Positions 1 through 8,688 of a DNA stretch of 46,780 nucleotides are shown here, piece by piece. Position numbers and translations under genes: made by a program. Every line of letters begins with the position of its first letter. Position 1 is the first letter of the stretch. The stretch spans positions 1-46,780 of the forward strand of contig NZ_CALETI010000445.1 of NCBI RefSeq assembly GCF_937920075.1. The letters run 5' to 3'. This DNA is from an uncultured Agitococcus sp. (lineage in GTDB: Bacteria > Pseudomonadota > Gammaproteobacteria > Pseudomonadales > Moraxellaceae). Under the pieces are notes generated by a model that was not told where the DNA came from, searched no databases, and was given only the letters and a program-made list of their open reading frames with translations.

Positions 1-423
1 CAACAGCTTCGGGTGATTTTGTGTGAGGTTAACAACACCTTTGGCGAACGTCATTGTTATTTACTCACTGCCTCTCATCATCAAGCAATTGATAACCACA
101 CCACTTTAAATTGCGAAAAGATTTTTCATGTTTCACCCTTTTTTGCGGTTGAAGGTGAATATCAATTTCGTTTTATTCATCGGCAAAACACACGCACTGT
201 GGCGATTAAGTATGTTGTTAATCAACAACTCACCCTAAAAACCGTGGTCACAGGCCAAGCCCAAGATTTGAGCTTGAGCAATATTTGCCAACAGCTCGCC
301 AAATTAGGTTGGACAACGGTATTAGTTGTCGCGCGTATTCATTGGCAAGCCTTAAAACTATGGCGTAAAGGTGCAATTTTTCATCGCAAGCCATTACCCC
401 CACAGATGGAGATTAGTTCATGA
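1..423 (+). CDS. DUF1365 family protein (C-terminal part, cut by window start)
   Basis: The reading frame is open from the first base, so the N-terminus lies outside the window; about 140 C-terminal residues are visible. The segments EVNNTFGERHCYLL and IFHVSPFFAVEGEYQFRF are the recognisable core of DUF1365 proteins. The biochemical role of the family is unsettled. It is normally encoded between a FAD-dependent amine-oxidase-like protein and a CFA-like methyltransferase, and is thought to take part in fatty-acid modification. Its stop codon overlaps the next start in an ATGA arrangement at 420-423, which indicates translational coupling with the methyltransferase. A FAD-dependent oxidoreductase gene is expected just upstream of the window but cannot be seen. 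Confidence 0.85.
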   Translation, partial: QQLRVILCEVNNTFGERHCYLLTASHHQAIDNHTTLNCEKIFHVSPFFAVEGEYQFRFIHRQNTRTVAIKYVVNQQLTLKTVVTGQAQDLSLSNICQQLAKLGWTTVLVVARIHWQALKLWRKGAIFHRKPLPPQMEISS

Positions 424-1625
424 GTATTCCTTCCGCCTTGTTATCTAATCAAGTGCCATTTAAAGCGACATTATTTTTAAAAATGTTGGATAAACTCGAA
501 TATGGCTCGATGCGTCTGACTTTACCTGATGGAGAAAAAATCTTTTTTAATGGCAAACACGCAGGGATAGAAGCTGATTTACACATCAAAAATTGGCTTG
601 CTGTGAGTAAGATTTTACAAAGTGGTGATATTGGCGTTGCTGAAGCTTACCGTGATGACTGGATAGATAGTGACAACATGCTTAATGTCTTGTTATTGGC
701 CTTAGCCAATGAGCAAGCCCTTGATAAAGCCTTATATGGTAGCTTTTTGGGAACATTAATTTATCGGGTTAAACACTGGTTAAATCGCAACACCAAAGCC
801 AATAGTAAAAAGAATATTCATGCGCATTATGACATTGGTAATGACTTTTATCGTCTATGGCTCGACTCATCAATGACTTATTCCTCAGCTTATTTTAGTG
901 GCCAATCTCAAAGCCTAGAACAAGCACAATACGCCAAATACGACCGTTTACTCAAACAGTTAAACGTTAAAGCAGGCGATCATATTTTAGAAATTGGTTG
1001 TGGTTGGGGGGCTTTTGCCGAATATGCAGCACGTGAATATGGTTGTTTTGTCACAGGTATTTCTTTATCTAAAGAACAATTAGCTTATGCCGAACAACGT
1101 ATTGCTAATAAGCCTTATACCAATCAAATTCATTTTAAGTTTTGTGATTATCGTGATTTACGCGGTAAATATGATGCGATTGTCTCTATTGAAATGTTAG
1201 AAGCAGTGGGCGAACAATGGTGGCCAACTTATTTTGCCAAAGTAGCTAGTTGTTTACGTCAAGGCGGCAAAGCAGCGATTCAAACCATTACCATTAGTAA
1301 TGAGCGTTTTGATGACTATCGGTTAAAAACTGATTTTATTCAACAGTATATTTTTCCCGGTGGGATGCTGCCCTCACCCGAAAAACTCTATCAACAAAGT
1401 CAACAAGCTGATTTAACCATCACCGATTTTGTCGATTTTGGCCTAGATTACGCGCACACTCTCAAATTATGGCGTGAAAGTTTTGATGCACAACTTCCTC
1501 AAATTCGTGCTTTAGGTTTTGATGAAGCCTTTATTCGTATTTGGCGTTTTTATTATTGGTATTGCGAGGCAGGTTTTTTAACCAAACGAACTGGCGTTTG
1601 CCAAGTGTTACTCACCCGAGAATAA
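420..1625 (+). CDS. CFA-like SAM-dependent methyltransferase (UfaM-type branch)
   Basis: A 401-residue protein of the cyclopropane-fatty-acid synthase superfamily, which uses S-adenosylmethionine to methylate or cyclopropanate unsaturated acyl chains of membrane phospholipids. Visible motifs are HYDIGNDFY (about 136-144), the SAM-binding EIGCGWG (191-197), the acidic SIEMLEAVG (256-264) and YIFPGGMLPS. Two residues that bind catalytic bicarbonate in E. coli Cfa differ: by hand alignment the equivalent of Cys139 is Ser156 and that of His266 is Gln288, while the equivalent of Glu239 (Glu261) is kept. This pattern fits the branch linked to DUF1365 and to furan-fatty-acid genes (ufaM) better than housekeeping Cfa. 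It is coupled to the DUF1365 gene and followed 4 bp later by the DUF3833 gene. Family assignment is firm; the exact product is inferred. Confidence 0.85.
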   Translation: MSIPSALLSNQVPFKATLFLKMLDKLEYGSMRLTLPDGEKIFFNGKHAGIEADLHIKNWLAVSKILQSGDIGVAEAYRDDWIDSDNMLNVLLLALANEQALDKALYGSFLGTLIYRVKHWLNRNTKANSKKNIHAHYDIGNDFYRLWLDSSMTYSSAYFSGQSQSLEQAQYAKYDRLLKQLNVKAGDHILEIGCGWGAFAEYAAREYGCFVTGISLSKEQLAYAEQRIANKPYTNQIHFKFCDYRDLRGKYDAIVSIEMLEAVGEQWWPTYFAKVASCLRQGGKAAIQTITISNERFDDYRLKTDFIQQYIFPGGMLPSPEKLYQQSQQADLTITDFVDFGLDYAHTLKLWRESFDAQLPQIRALGFDEAFIRIWRFYYWYCEAGFLTKRTGVCQVLLTRE

Positions 1626-1629
1626 CATC

Positions 1630-2157
1630 ATGAAAAAATTTGCTGCAATCAGTGCTTCCTTATTATTGAGTGCTTGTATGACTAATCCGATAGAACAGTA
1701 TAAAAACACCACCCCTAGCTTAGATTTAAAGCAATATCTCAATGGGGAGTTAGAGGCTTGGGGGCAGTTTCAAGATCGCTCAGGCAAGTTAATTAAACGT
1801 TTTCATGTTGATATGACTGCCACATGGCAAGGCAATAAAGGCGTTTTAGATGAAAAGTTTAGTTATGACGATGGCAGCAAACAACAACGTATTTGGTATT
1901 TAGAAGCAACAGGCCAAGGTCAATACATTGGTCGTGCTGACGATGTGATTGGTATTGCTAAAGGCCAAGTGTCAGGGTCAGTTTTAAATTGGCAATACAC
2001 TTTAGCTTTGCCTGTCAATGGCAAAATCTATCATGTTAATTTTGATGACTGGATGTATTTGCATGATGATAAAACTTTAGTTAATCGTGCAGTCATGTCT
2101 AAGTTTGGCTTTCGTTTAGGTGAAGTCACCTTATTTTTTCGGAAGAAAAGTTCATAA
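1630..2157 (+). CDS. DUF3833 family lipoprotein
   Basis: A 175-residue protein with a lipoprotein signal: positive MKK start, short hydrophobic stretch and lipobox LSAC with Cys16 as the lipidation site. The residue after Cys is Met, not Asp, so sorting to the outer membrane is plausible. The body (YLNGELEAWGQFQDRSG, then a Trp-rich beta-type region) matches DUF3833, a family of unknown function that regularly accompanies DUF1365 and CFA-like methyltransferase genes. It may help place or handle modified lipids in the envelope; that is inference from context only. It lies in the same transcription unit as its neighbours, with only 38 bp to the MerR gene. Confidence 0.8.
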   Translation: MKKFAAISASLLLSACMTNPIEQYKNTTPSLDLKQYLNGELEAWGQFQDRSGKLIKRFHVDMTATWQGNKGVLDEKFSYDDGSKQQRIWYLEATGQGQYIGRADDVIGIAKGQVSGSVLNWQYTLALPVNGKIYHVNFDDWMYLHDDKTLVNRAVMSKFGFRLGEVTLFFRKKSS

Positions 2158-2195
2158 ATACCCTATTAAATCCTACTACTAACGAGGTAACAGCT

Positions 2196-3113
2196 ATGTT
2201 ACTACCCATTAATGCTGTTGAACGAGAAACAGGTATTTCTAAAGAATTATTACGCATGTGGGAGCGACGTTATGGTTTTCCTCAACCACAACGTGATGCA
2301 CAAGGAGATCGTGTTTATCCCACCGAGCAAATCAATAAACTGCGTATTATTCGTCGTTTATTAGATGCAGGTTTTAGACCCAGTAAAGTGATTAATTTGG
2401 AAATGCCAGCCCTAGAAGAGTTAGTCGGTTCTAGTCATGGCAATCCTAGCCCTGCTGTACCTAATAATATTGAATCGGAATTATTGTCCATTCTTAAAGG
2501 TCGTGACCCTTACCGTGTCCGTGAATACCTCAATCACCAACTCATTAGAATGGGCTTAGAATCGTTTATTTTAGATTTAGTGCAACATACCAATAATTTG
2601 GTGGGTGATGCGTGGATGTCTGGCCAAATTGAGATTTTTGAAGAGCATTTATATACCGAAGAAATTCAAAGTTTGATTAAGCAAAATATTGCCTTATTGA
2701 GACCTGCAAGCCAAGCACCACGGATTATGCTCACTACTGCGCCCGATGAGTTGCATACCTTAGGTATCTTAATGTTAGAAGCTTTGTTTAGATTAGATCA
2801 AGTCGATGCCATCTCATTTGGTGCACAAATGCCAATTCGTGAAATTGTTCAAGCAGTACAAAAACATAAAATGGATGTGGTGTGTTTATCATTTAGTGCT
2901 GCATTTCCTACTAATCGTGCCATCGACTTTTTAGAAGAGTTACGTTTTCGCTTACCACTCAGTGTACAAATTTGGGCAGGCGGTGGCGGTATGCGTAACA
3001 CACGCCGTCAAATAGATGCAGTACAAATTTTTCACGATCTGCCAGCAACACGCCAAGCGGTTTTGCAATGGCGTAGACAAAAAGGTTTAGATTTAAGACC
3101 TATCGTTAGGTAA
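2196..3113 (+). CDS. LitR/CarH-type MerR regulator with B12-binding photoreceptor domain
   Basis: A 305-residue transcription factor. Residues 1-70 form a MerR winged helix (ISKELLRMWERRYGFPQP, then DRVYPTEQINKLRII). Residues about 95-170 form the helical cap and 175-265 a Rossmann-like cobalamin-binding domain. Both signatures of AdoCbl photoreceptors are present: W140-x9-E150-H151 and E185-x-H187-x-x-G190, where His187 would be the lower axial ligand. The residue after Trp140 is Met, where Thermus CarH has the His used in its light state. In known systems the dark B12-bound form represses genes for photolyase and carotenoid or fatty-acid modification, and light releases it. The neighbours here (photolyase 5 bp downstream, CFA-like gene upstream) are of that kind. 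Start ATG is preceded by an AGGTAA ribosome site. Light sensing is inferred. Confidence 0.85.
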   Translation: MLLPINAVERETGISKELLRMWERRYGFPQPQRDAQGDRVYPTEQINKLRIIRRLLDAGFRPSKVINLEMPALEELVGSSHGNPSPAVPNNIESELLSILKGRDPYRVREYLNHQLIRMGLESFILDLVQHTNNLVGDAWMSGQIEIFEEHLYTEEIQSLIKQNIALLRPASQAPRIMLTTAPDELHTLGILMLEALFRLDQVDAISFGAQMPIREIVQAVQKHKMDVVCLSFSAAFPTNRAIDFLEELRFRLPLSVQIWAGGGGMRNTRRQIDAVQIFHDLPATRQAVLQWRRQKGLDLRPIVR

Positions 3114-3118
3114 TAAAC

Positions 3119-4552
3119 ATGAAGCATTTAATGTGGTTTCGTGCCGATTTACGCACCATTGATAACACCGCTCTCACCGCTGCTTGTCAACATCCACAAG
3201 CAGAGGTGGTCGGCTTATATTTTATCAGTGCAGAACAATGGCAAAAACATCATACGGCTGGCTGTAAAGTTGAATTTGAATTGGCGACTGTTCAACAACT
3301 TAGCAACCGTTTACAGCAATTAAATATCCCATTAATTGTTATAAATAGCCTTAACTTTAACTCCCAAATAACTGATTTAGTTAAATTTTGTCAAAAAGAA
3401 AACATCACTCATGTTTTTTATAATAAGCAATACGAAATTAATGAATTACAACGTGATGCCCAAATTGAGCAACAACTGAGACAATTGAATGTTCAGGTAT
3501 CTAGTTTTGATGACCAATGTATTGTCACACCATCGCGTGTATTAACCAATGATGGCCGTTTTTATACTGTTTTTACTCCCTTTAAAAAAACGTGGTTACA
3601 ACATATTCAACAAAATGGCATTCAGGTATTAACTGCCCCACAAGCACGAAAATTTCCGTCAAAACAACAAGTCACCGCCATTCCTTCACAATTAAATTCA
3701 TTTAGCTCGCACATTAGTCAAGAAACGGCACAGCTTTATTGGCCTGCGGGTGAAGAAGCGGCTCTAAAACGTTTAGATATTTTTTGCCAACATCATATTC
3801 GTGGTTATAAAGATAATCGTGATTACCCATTACATCCCGAAGGTACTAGCCGTTTATCGCCCTATTTAGCGGTTGGTTCAATTTCGGCTAGACAATGTTT
3901 TCAAGCGGCAATTAATGAGCAACAAGCTTATGGTCATAGTGACGGTATTGATTGTTGGATTAGCGAATTAGCATGGCGTGATTTTTATAAACACTTAATG
4001 GTTGCTTATCCACATTTATGCAAACATAAAGCCTTTAAAGTCAACACTGATAATATTGTCTGGCGACATGACCAAGCTGACTTTCAACGCTGGTGTGAAG
4101 GAAAAACAGGTTTTCCGATTGTTGATGCGGCGATGCGCCAACTAAATACCATTGGTTGGATGCACAACCGTTTACGCATGGTAACAGCCATGTTTTTAAC
4201 CAAAGATTTGTTTATAGATTGGCGTTGGGGCGAACGTTATTTTATGGAACATTTAATTGATGGTGATTTGGCAGCCAATAATGGCGGTTGGCAATGGAGC
4301 GCATCAACAGGTAATGATGCAGCACCCTATTTTAGAATTTTTAACCCTGCACTACAAAGCCAAAAGTTTGATGCCAATGGCGATTTCATTCGCCGTTATG
4401 TGCCTGAACTCGCTCATTTAGACAGCAAAACCATTCACGAACCACACGGCAAACAACGACAATTATTTTTAGATTACCCATTACCGATGGTAAATCATAA
4501 ACAAGCGTGTGCCTTTGCAGTTGAGCAGTTTGAAAAAATAAAAGCGACCTAA
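3119..4552 (+). CDS. phrB: Deoxyribodipyrimidine photolyase (class I CPD type)
   Basis: A 477-residue flavoprotein of usual class I length that splits UV-made cyclobutane pyrimidine dimers with blue light. The N-terminal antenna domain begins MWFRADLRTIDNTAL. The FAD domain shows GFPIVDAAMRQL, GWMHNRLRMV, DWRWGERYFM and NNGGWQWSASTGNDAAPYF, including the Trp equivalent to E. coli Trp382 of the electron-transfer triad. It starts 5 bp after the LitR-like regulator and its stop codon lies in the loop of the terminator at 4541-4560, so it is the last gene of the plus-strand unit. A cryptochrome-like role cannot be excluded, but the motifs and operon favour repair. Confidence 0.93.
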   Translation: MKHLMWFRADLRTIDNTALTAACQHPQAEVVGLYFISAEQWQKHHTAGCKVEFELATVQQLSNRLQQLNIPLIVINSLNFNSQITDLVKFCQKENITHVFYNKQYEINELQRDAQIEQQLRQLNVQVSSFDDQCIVTPSRVLTNDGRFYTVFTPFKKTWLQHIQQNGIQVLTAPQARKFPSKQQVTAIPSQLNSFSSHISQETAQLYWPAGEEAALKRLDIFCQHHIRGYKDNRDYPLHPEGTSRLSPYLAVGSISARQCFQAAINEQQAYGHSDGIDCWISELAWRDFYKHLMVAYPHLCKHKAFKVNTDNIVWRHDQADFQRWCEGKTGFPIVDAAMRQLNTIGWMHNRLRMVTAMFLTKDLFIDWRWGERYFMEHLIDGDLAANNGGWQWSASTGNDAAPYFRIFNPALQSQKFDANGDFIRRYVPELAHLDSKTIHEPHGKQRQLFLDYPLPMVNHKQACAFAVEQFEKIKAT

Positions 4553-4560
4553 GTCGCTTT
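4541..4560. terminator. Bidirectional terminator between phrB and ubiB
   Basis: AAAGCGAC (4541-4548) and GTCGCTTT (4553-4560) form a perfect 8-bp stem with a CTAA loop. The phrB stop codon TAA occupies the loop. A-rich sequence lies on the left and T on the right, so it could work for both convergent genes; ubiB ends at 4569. Confidence 0.75.
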
Positions 4561-4568
4561 TAAATGTT

Positions 4569-5894
4569 TCAATGTAACACTCTGGGGCTTGGTTTTTTAC
4601 CACTTAAATCTTCCAAGCTACCAAACATTTGCAAACGATCATCATTAAACAACTCCATGTCTGGTGCTAAAATTTTGATATAACGATCAAAATATAAAAT
4701 TTGCTTAAATAACAAAGCAAACGCACGTGGGAAACGAATGCCGTGCTTTTCTCCAACAGCGACAATTTCCAACATCAATTGATTAATTTCATTGTCGTTA
4801 ACCGCGCCATTTAACACACTGGTTGGATCAACCACAGTAAAAGCTTGATAAATCACTTCTAAATCTTTGGCTAAATCAGTTGTGTTAACTTTTTGGCTGG
4901 TCATACCAATTTTCATCATCGAATCGGCCATTTTTTCAAAGTCACCAGTGCCAATTGACTCCATAAAAGCCATCGTTGCTGACCATGTATCTGGCTTAAC
5001 GCGACCGACAATGCCAAAATCAATAAAACCAATACGGCCATCGGTTAACACCATTAAGTTACCTGCATGTAAATCCGCATGGAATGATTCACAAAACATT
5101 AAACTAGAAAACCAAGTGTTCATGGCATTAATTAAAGTGTTTGCAGGATCTTTAGCATAACGCTTAATGGTTTCTAAATCGGTTAATGGCACACCATAAA
5201 AACGTTCCATCGTTAACACACGCAAGCTGGATGCTTGTGGGTACACTTGTGGCGCAATGGCTAAAGGATTATTGGTGGCTTTTAAAAATTCGTTAAATTG
5301 TTTGATGTTTTCGGCTTCTTTATAAAAATCAACCTCTTCCATCATACATTCTTGAATTTCCGATACGATGGCTGATAACGAAGCAAATTTAATTTTTGGA
5401 AATAAACGTTCAAAAATACGTGTTGCCCAATAAATAAAATTTAAATCCGTTAATAAAATATTTTTAACATCAGGCTTTTGCACCTTAATAACAACCGATT
5501 CACCTGTGATTAAAGTTGCTGCATGAACTTGGGCAATAGAAGCAGACGCTAATGGCGTTTCATCAACACTGGCAAACACTTTGTCTAAGGGTTGTTTTAA
5601 CTCTTCTTCAATCACTTGGCGAATATATTTAAAGGGTAAAGCTTGCGTCTTATCTAAACAATACTGAAATTCATTGACATATTCAGGCGGAAATAATGAG
5701 GGTGAACTAGCCACAAACTGGCCTAACTTAACGTATGTTGCCCCTAATCTTTCAAAGGTTTGCCGAACTAAACGAGGTGTAGGTGGACGATTACCACGCA
5801 ACCAACTTAATCCTGTTGTCGTTAAAACGGCTGTTGTTTCACCAATGCGAACAATCCCTTTTAAAGCATTACCAAACGTTGCATAACGATTCAT
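4569..5894 (-). CDS. ubiB: UbiB / AarF (ADCK) family protein kinase-like ATPase
   Basis: Atypical kinase-like family needed for ubiquinone biosynthesis, probably acting at the inner membrane. The frame could extend to 6035, but that would overlap moeB by 142 bp. The internal ATG at 5894 overlaps the moeB stop (TAATG) and has AAGGTG just upstream, giving 441 residues. Motifs: KLGQ (56-59, the family's KxGQ), the Ala-rich ASASIAQVH loop, VVIKVQKP lysine, HADLHAGN catalytic loop and FIDFGIVGR metal-binding Asp. The C-terminus lacks the pair of long hydrophobic helices of E. coli UbiB. It is the last gene of the hemA-prfA-prmC-moeB-ubiB unit. A distinct AarF-type role in another lipid pathway is possible. 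Confidence 0.85.
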   Translation of the reverse strand: MNRYATFGNALKGIVRIGETTAVLTTTGLSWLRGNRPPTPRLVRQTFERLGATYVKLGQFVASSPSLFPPEYVNEFQYCLDKTQALPFKYIRQVIEEELKQPLDKVFASVDETPLASASIAQVHAATLITGESVVIKVQKPDVKNILLTDLNFIYWATRIFERLFPKIKFASLSAIVSEIQECMMEEVDFYKEAENIKQFNEFLKATNNPLAIAPQVYPQASSLRVLTMERFYGVPLTDLETIKRYAKDPANTLINAMNTWFSSLMFCESFHADLHAGNLMVLTDGRIGFIDFGIVGRVKPDTWSATMAFMESIGTGDFEKMADSMMKIGMTSQKVNTTDLAKDLEVIYQAFTVVDPTSVLNGAVNDNEINQLMLEIVAVGEKHGIRFPRAFALLFKQILYFDRYIKILAPDMELFNDDRLQMFGSLEDLSGKKPSPRVLH

Positions 5895-6661
5895 TATTTC
5901 ACCTTGTTGCTGATAACGTGACCACAAACGGGACAAGCGGGATCTTTGCGAAATTTGAGTGTGCGCCATGTGGGCATATCGGCGTCCCATAGTAGTAACT
6001 TGCCGTACAACCCCTCTCCTAAACCGCTTAAACATTTTAATGCCTCATGTGCTTGTAAAGTTCCCATGACACCAACCAAAGTCGCCAAAACACCAGATTC
6101 GCTGCAAGTCATACTTTGTTCATCGGCTTGAGGATACAAACAGCGATAACAAGGACGATGCTCATGCCCACCATCAAACACCGACAATTGACCACTTAAA
6201 CCAATAGCAGCTGCCGAAATCAATGGTTTATTGGCTTGTACACAAGCCGTATTCACTGCATCACGTGTGGTAAAATTGTCGCTACAGTCCAATACCACAT
6301 CAACCTGTTGCACAATGGCCAATAAGTTATCGACATTTAAAGCATCAAGCATTGGCCTAAGGACAATATATGGATTCACTTGTTGCAAATGTTTAGCCGC
6401 TGCTTGGGCTTTTGGTGAGCCAATATCGCTATCTCGATATAACACTTGCCGTTGTAAATTAGAAACTTCCACCGTATCAAAGTCGGCAAGCCACAACTCG
6501 CCCACACCCGCACTGGCCAAATATAAAGCAGCAGGACAACCCAAACCGCCCATACCGACAATCAAAGCTTTAGAGGCTTTAATACGTTCTTGAGCAGCAA
6601 TATCCCATTGGGGCAACATAATTTGGCGGTTATAGCGGAGTAACTCGTCATCTGTTAGCAT
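5894..6661 (-). CDS. moeB: MoeB/ThiF/HesA family sulfur-carrier adenylyltransferase
   Basis: A 255-residue E1-like enzyme that adenylates the C-terminal Gly-Gly of a sulfur-carrier protein (MoaD for molybdopterin, or ThiS for thiamine). The nucleotide-binding loop GMGGLG is at 36-41. Zinc Cys pairs are C171/C174 (CYRC) and C243/C246 (CPVC). Cys186 in MTCSESG corresponds to the family's conserved Cys, and the DCSDNFTTR segment is present. Lack of a rhodanese domain and the length fit MoeB. It lies 12 bp after prmC and overlaps ubiB by one base. MoeB and ThiF cannot be told apart safely without their partner genes, and none is in this window. Confidence 0.85.
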   Translation of the reverse strand: MLTDDELLRYNRQIMLPQWDIAAQERIKASKALIVGMGGLGCPAALYLASAGVGELWLADFDTVEVSNLQRQVLYRDSDIGSPKAQAAAKHLQQVNPYIVLRPMLDALNVDNLLAIVQQVDVVLDCSDNFTTRDAVNTACVQANKPLISAAAIGLSGQLSVFDGGHEHRPCYRCLYPQADEQSMTCSESGVLATLVGVMGTLQAHEALKCLSGLGEGLYGKLLLWDADMPTWRTLKFRKDPACPVCGHVISNKVK

Positions 6662-6673
6662 TTTTGACTCTAT

Positions 6674-7504
6674 TTAAGACTTATGCAGTCTTGCTACGGT
6701 ATATCTGTCATTTCCACCAAAATCTTGGCCCGTCATAATTTGGCTAAATCCTGATGCTTGTAACAAATCACGCACCGCTTGGCCTTGGTCAAACCCATGT
6801 TCTAACACTAAATAACCTTGATCGCATAAAAACTTGCCCGACAATTGGACAATATGTCGCAAATCGGCTAAACCTTGTTCAGCAGCTACCAAAGCGCGTT
6901 GTGGCTCGTGACTTAATGCCTGTAAATGGGGATCATTTTCGATAATATAAGGGGGATTACTGACTATACAATCAAATAAACCAGTCAATGGCTCAAACCA
7001 CGAACCCTGCACAAACTCAACATTGGGAATTTGATTTTTTTCAGCATTTTGTTGGGCAATTGCTAAACTTTGTGGATATAAGTCAGTTGCCACCACAACC
7101 CATTCAGGGTGTTCTTTGGCAAGGCTTAAGGCAATCGCACCACTGCCTGTGCCCAAATCAACCACACGCCACTGTTTACCCTGCCCCAAAGCCAGGACTT
7201 TTTCGACGACAGATTCAGTATCTGGTCGTGGGATTAATACTTCGCGACTAACCGATAAATTCAATGTCCAAAAAGCACGTTCACCCAATAAATAGGCTAA
7301 TGGCACACCTTGTTCACGTTGTTGCAAATACTCATTAAGCTGATTTAATTCAACGTCTGTTAATAATGAATCTGGCCAAGTACGCAAAAAAGTCCGATTT
7401 TTATTAAGCACATGGCACAACATTAGCTCTATTTCTAAAGCAGCATCTTCGTTACTTAAACGCTGACGGGCAAGCTGTTGGAACTGTTGAATGCTTAGAG
7501 TCAT
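6674..7504 (-). CDS. prmC: Peptide chain release factor N5-glutamine methyltransferase
   Basis: A 276-residue enzyme that methylates the Gln of the GGQ motif in release factors RF1 and RF2. The helical N-terminal domain is followed by a SAM Rossmann domain with DLGTGSG (116-122) and the catalytic NPPY (183-186) that holds the Gln amide. Family features YLLGERAFW and LIPRPDTE are clear. It starts 6 bp after prfA, its substrate gene, as in many gammaproteobacteria. Confidence 0.95.
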   Translation of the reverse strand: MTLSIQQFQQLARQRLSNEDAALEIELMLCHVLNKNRTFLRTWPDSLLTDVELNQLNEYLQQREQGVPLAYLLGERAFWTLNLSVSREVLIPRPDTESVVEKVLALGQGKQWRVVDLGTGSGAIALSLAKEHPEWVVVATDLYPQSLAIAQQNAEKNQIPNVEFVQGSWFEPLTGLFDCIVSNPPYIIENDPHLQALSHEPQRALVAAEQGLADLRHIVQLSGKFLCDQGYLVLEHGFDQGQAVRDLLQASGFSQIMTGQDFGGNDRYTVARLHKS

Positions 7505-7510
7505 ATCAGA

Positions 7511-8596
7511 TTAGCTTTCATCATTGGCTAATGCTGCCAATTGGTCAGCTTGATATTCGCGTGCTAAAGCCTCAACCACTTCGGTTAAATCACCTTCCAT
7601 CACTGCATCTAAACGATACAACGTTAAATTGATTCGATGATCTGTTAAACGACCTTGAGGGAAATTATAAGTACGAATACGCTCAGAACGATCACCACTA
7701 CCGACCAAATCACGACGCATAGTGGCGGTGGCTTGTTGTTGTGCTTCACGTTGACGAGACTCTAATTTAGCCGCTAACCAACTCATTGCTTTAGCACGGT
7801 TTTTATGTTGCGAGCGCTCTTCCTGACATTCAACAACAATACCAGTTGGAATATGGGTAATACGAATAGCTGAGTCAGTTTTGTTAACGTGCTGACCACC
7901 TGCACCACTCGAACGGTAAGTATCAACACGCAAATCGGCAGGATTAATTTCAATCGCGGCTTGTTCTTCAGGCTCTGGCATCACCGCCACCGTACACGCA
8001 GAAGTATGAACACGACCTTGGGACTCAGTTTCGGGAACACGTTGTACGCGATGTGCACCCGACTCAAACTTGAGCGTGCCATATACACCTTCACCACTGA
8101 CACGGCTAATCACTTCTTTATAACCGCCATGCTCACCTTCGTTGCAAGAGATCACTTCTACTTGCCAACCTTGACGCTCCGCAAAGCGAGAATACATTCT
8201 AAATAAATCGCCTGCAAAAATAGCCGCCTCATCACCACCCGTTCCCGCTCTAACTTCCAAATATACAGGACAAGTATCATTCGGGTCTTTTGGAATCATT
8301 AACACATTAAGCTGTTCAGTTAATTGATCAATACGTTTTAATGCCGCATCAATCTCTTCTTCAGCAATTTCTTTAAATTCTGGGTCAGTTTTCATTTCTT
8401 GTGCAGTGGCCAAATCTTGCTCGGCCTGACAAAATGCCTGCCATACTTGGGTAATTTCACCTAACTCACTGTGTTCACGGGATAATTTACGAAATTTTTC
8501 GTTATCACTAATCGTGCTACTGTCAGATAATAAGGCGGTCACTTCTTCATAACGTTCGCTTAACTGTTCTAAGCGACTACGGATAGATGCTTTCAT
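7511..8596 (-). CDS. prfA: Peptide chain release factor 1
   Basis: RF1 recognises UAA and UAG. The frame can be extended upstream to 8635, but the ATG at 8596 gives MKASIRSRLEQL, aligning with the family N-terminus and the usual 360-residue length (361 here). PxT-type anticodon mimic P188-E-T190 in RVPETESQGR identifies RF1 rather than RF2, and the catalytic GGQ is at 233-235 in SSGAGGQHVNK. A GAG about 10 bases before the ATG is the only ribosome-site-like element. It sits between hemA and prmC in the standard order. Confidence 0.95.
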   Translation of the reverse strand: MKASIRSRLEQLSERYEEVTALLSDSSTISDNEKFRKLSREHSELGEITQVWQAFCQAEQDLATAQEMKTDPEFKEIAEEEIDAALKRIDQLTEQLNVLMIPKDPNDTCPVYLEVRAGTGGDEAAIFAGDLFRMYSRFAERQGWQVEVISCNEGEHGGYKEVISRVSGEGVYGTLKFESGAHRVQRVPETESQGRVHTSACTVAVMPEPEEQAAIEINPADLRVDTYRSSGAGGQHVNKTDSAIRITHIPTGIVVECQEERSQHKNRAKAMSWLAAKLESRQREAQQQATATMRRDLVGSGDRSERIRTYNFPQGRLTDHRINLTLYRLDAVMEGDLTEVVEALAREYQADQLAALANDES

Positions 8597-8688
8597 AATT
8601 AACTCAAAATTTTTTCGTGTCTCGTTAGTGAACAATCACTAGGGAGTGTATAGAAGTTTTATAAGATACAGATAAGTTGTTTGACCGA

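Noticed and set aside
5895..6035. N-terminal 47-codon extension of ubiB
   Set aside because: It would lie fully inside moeB; the ATG at 5894 overlaps the moeB stop and has a ribosome site.
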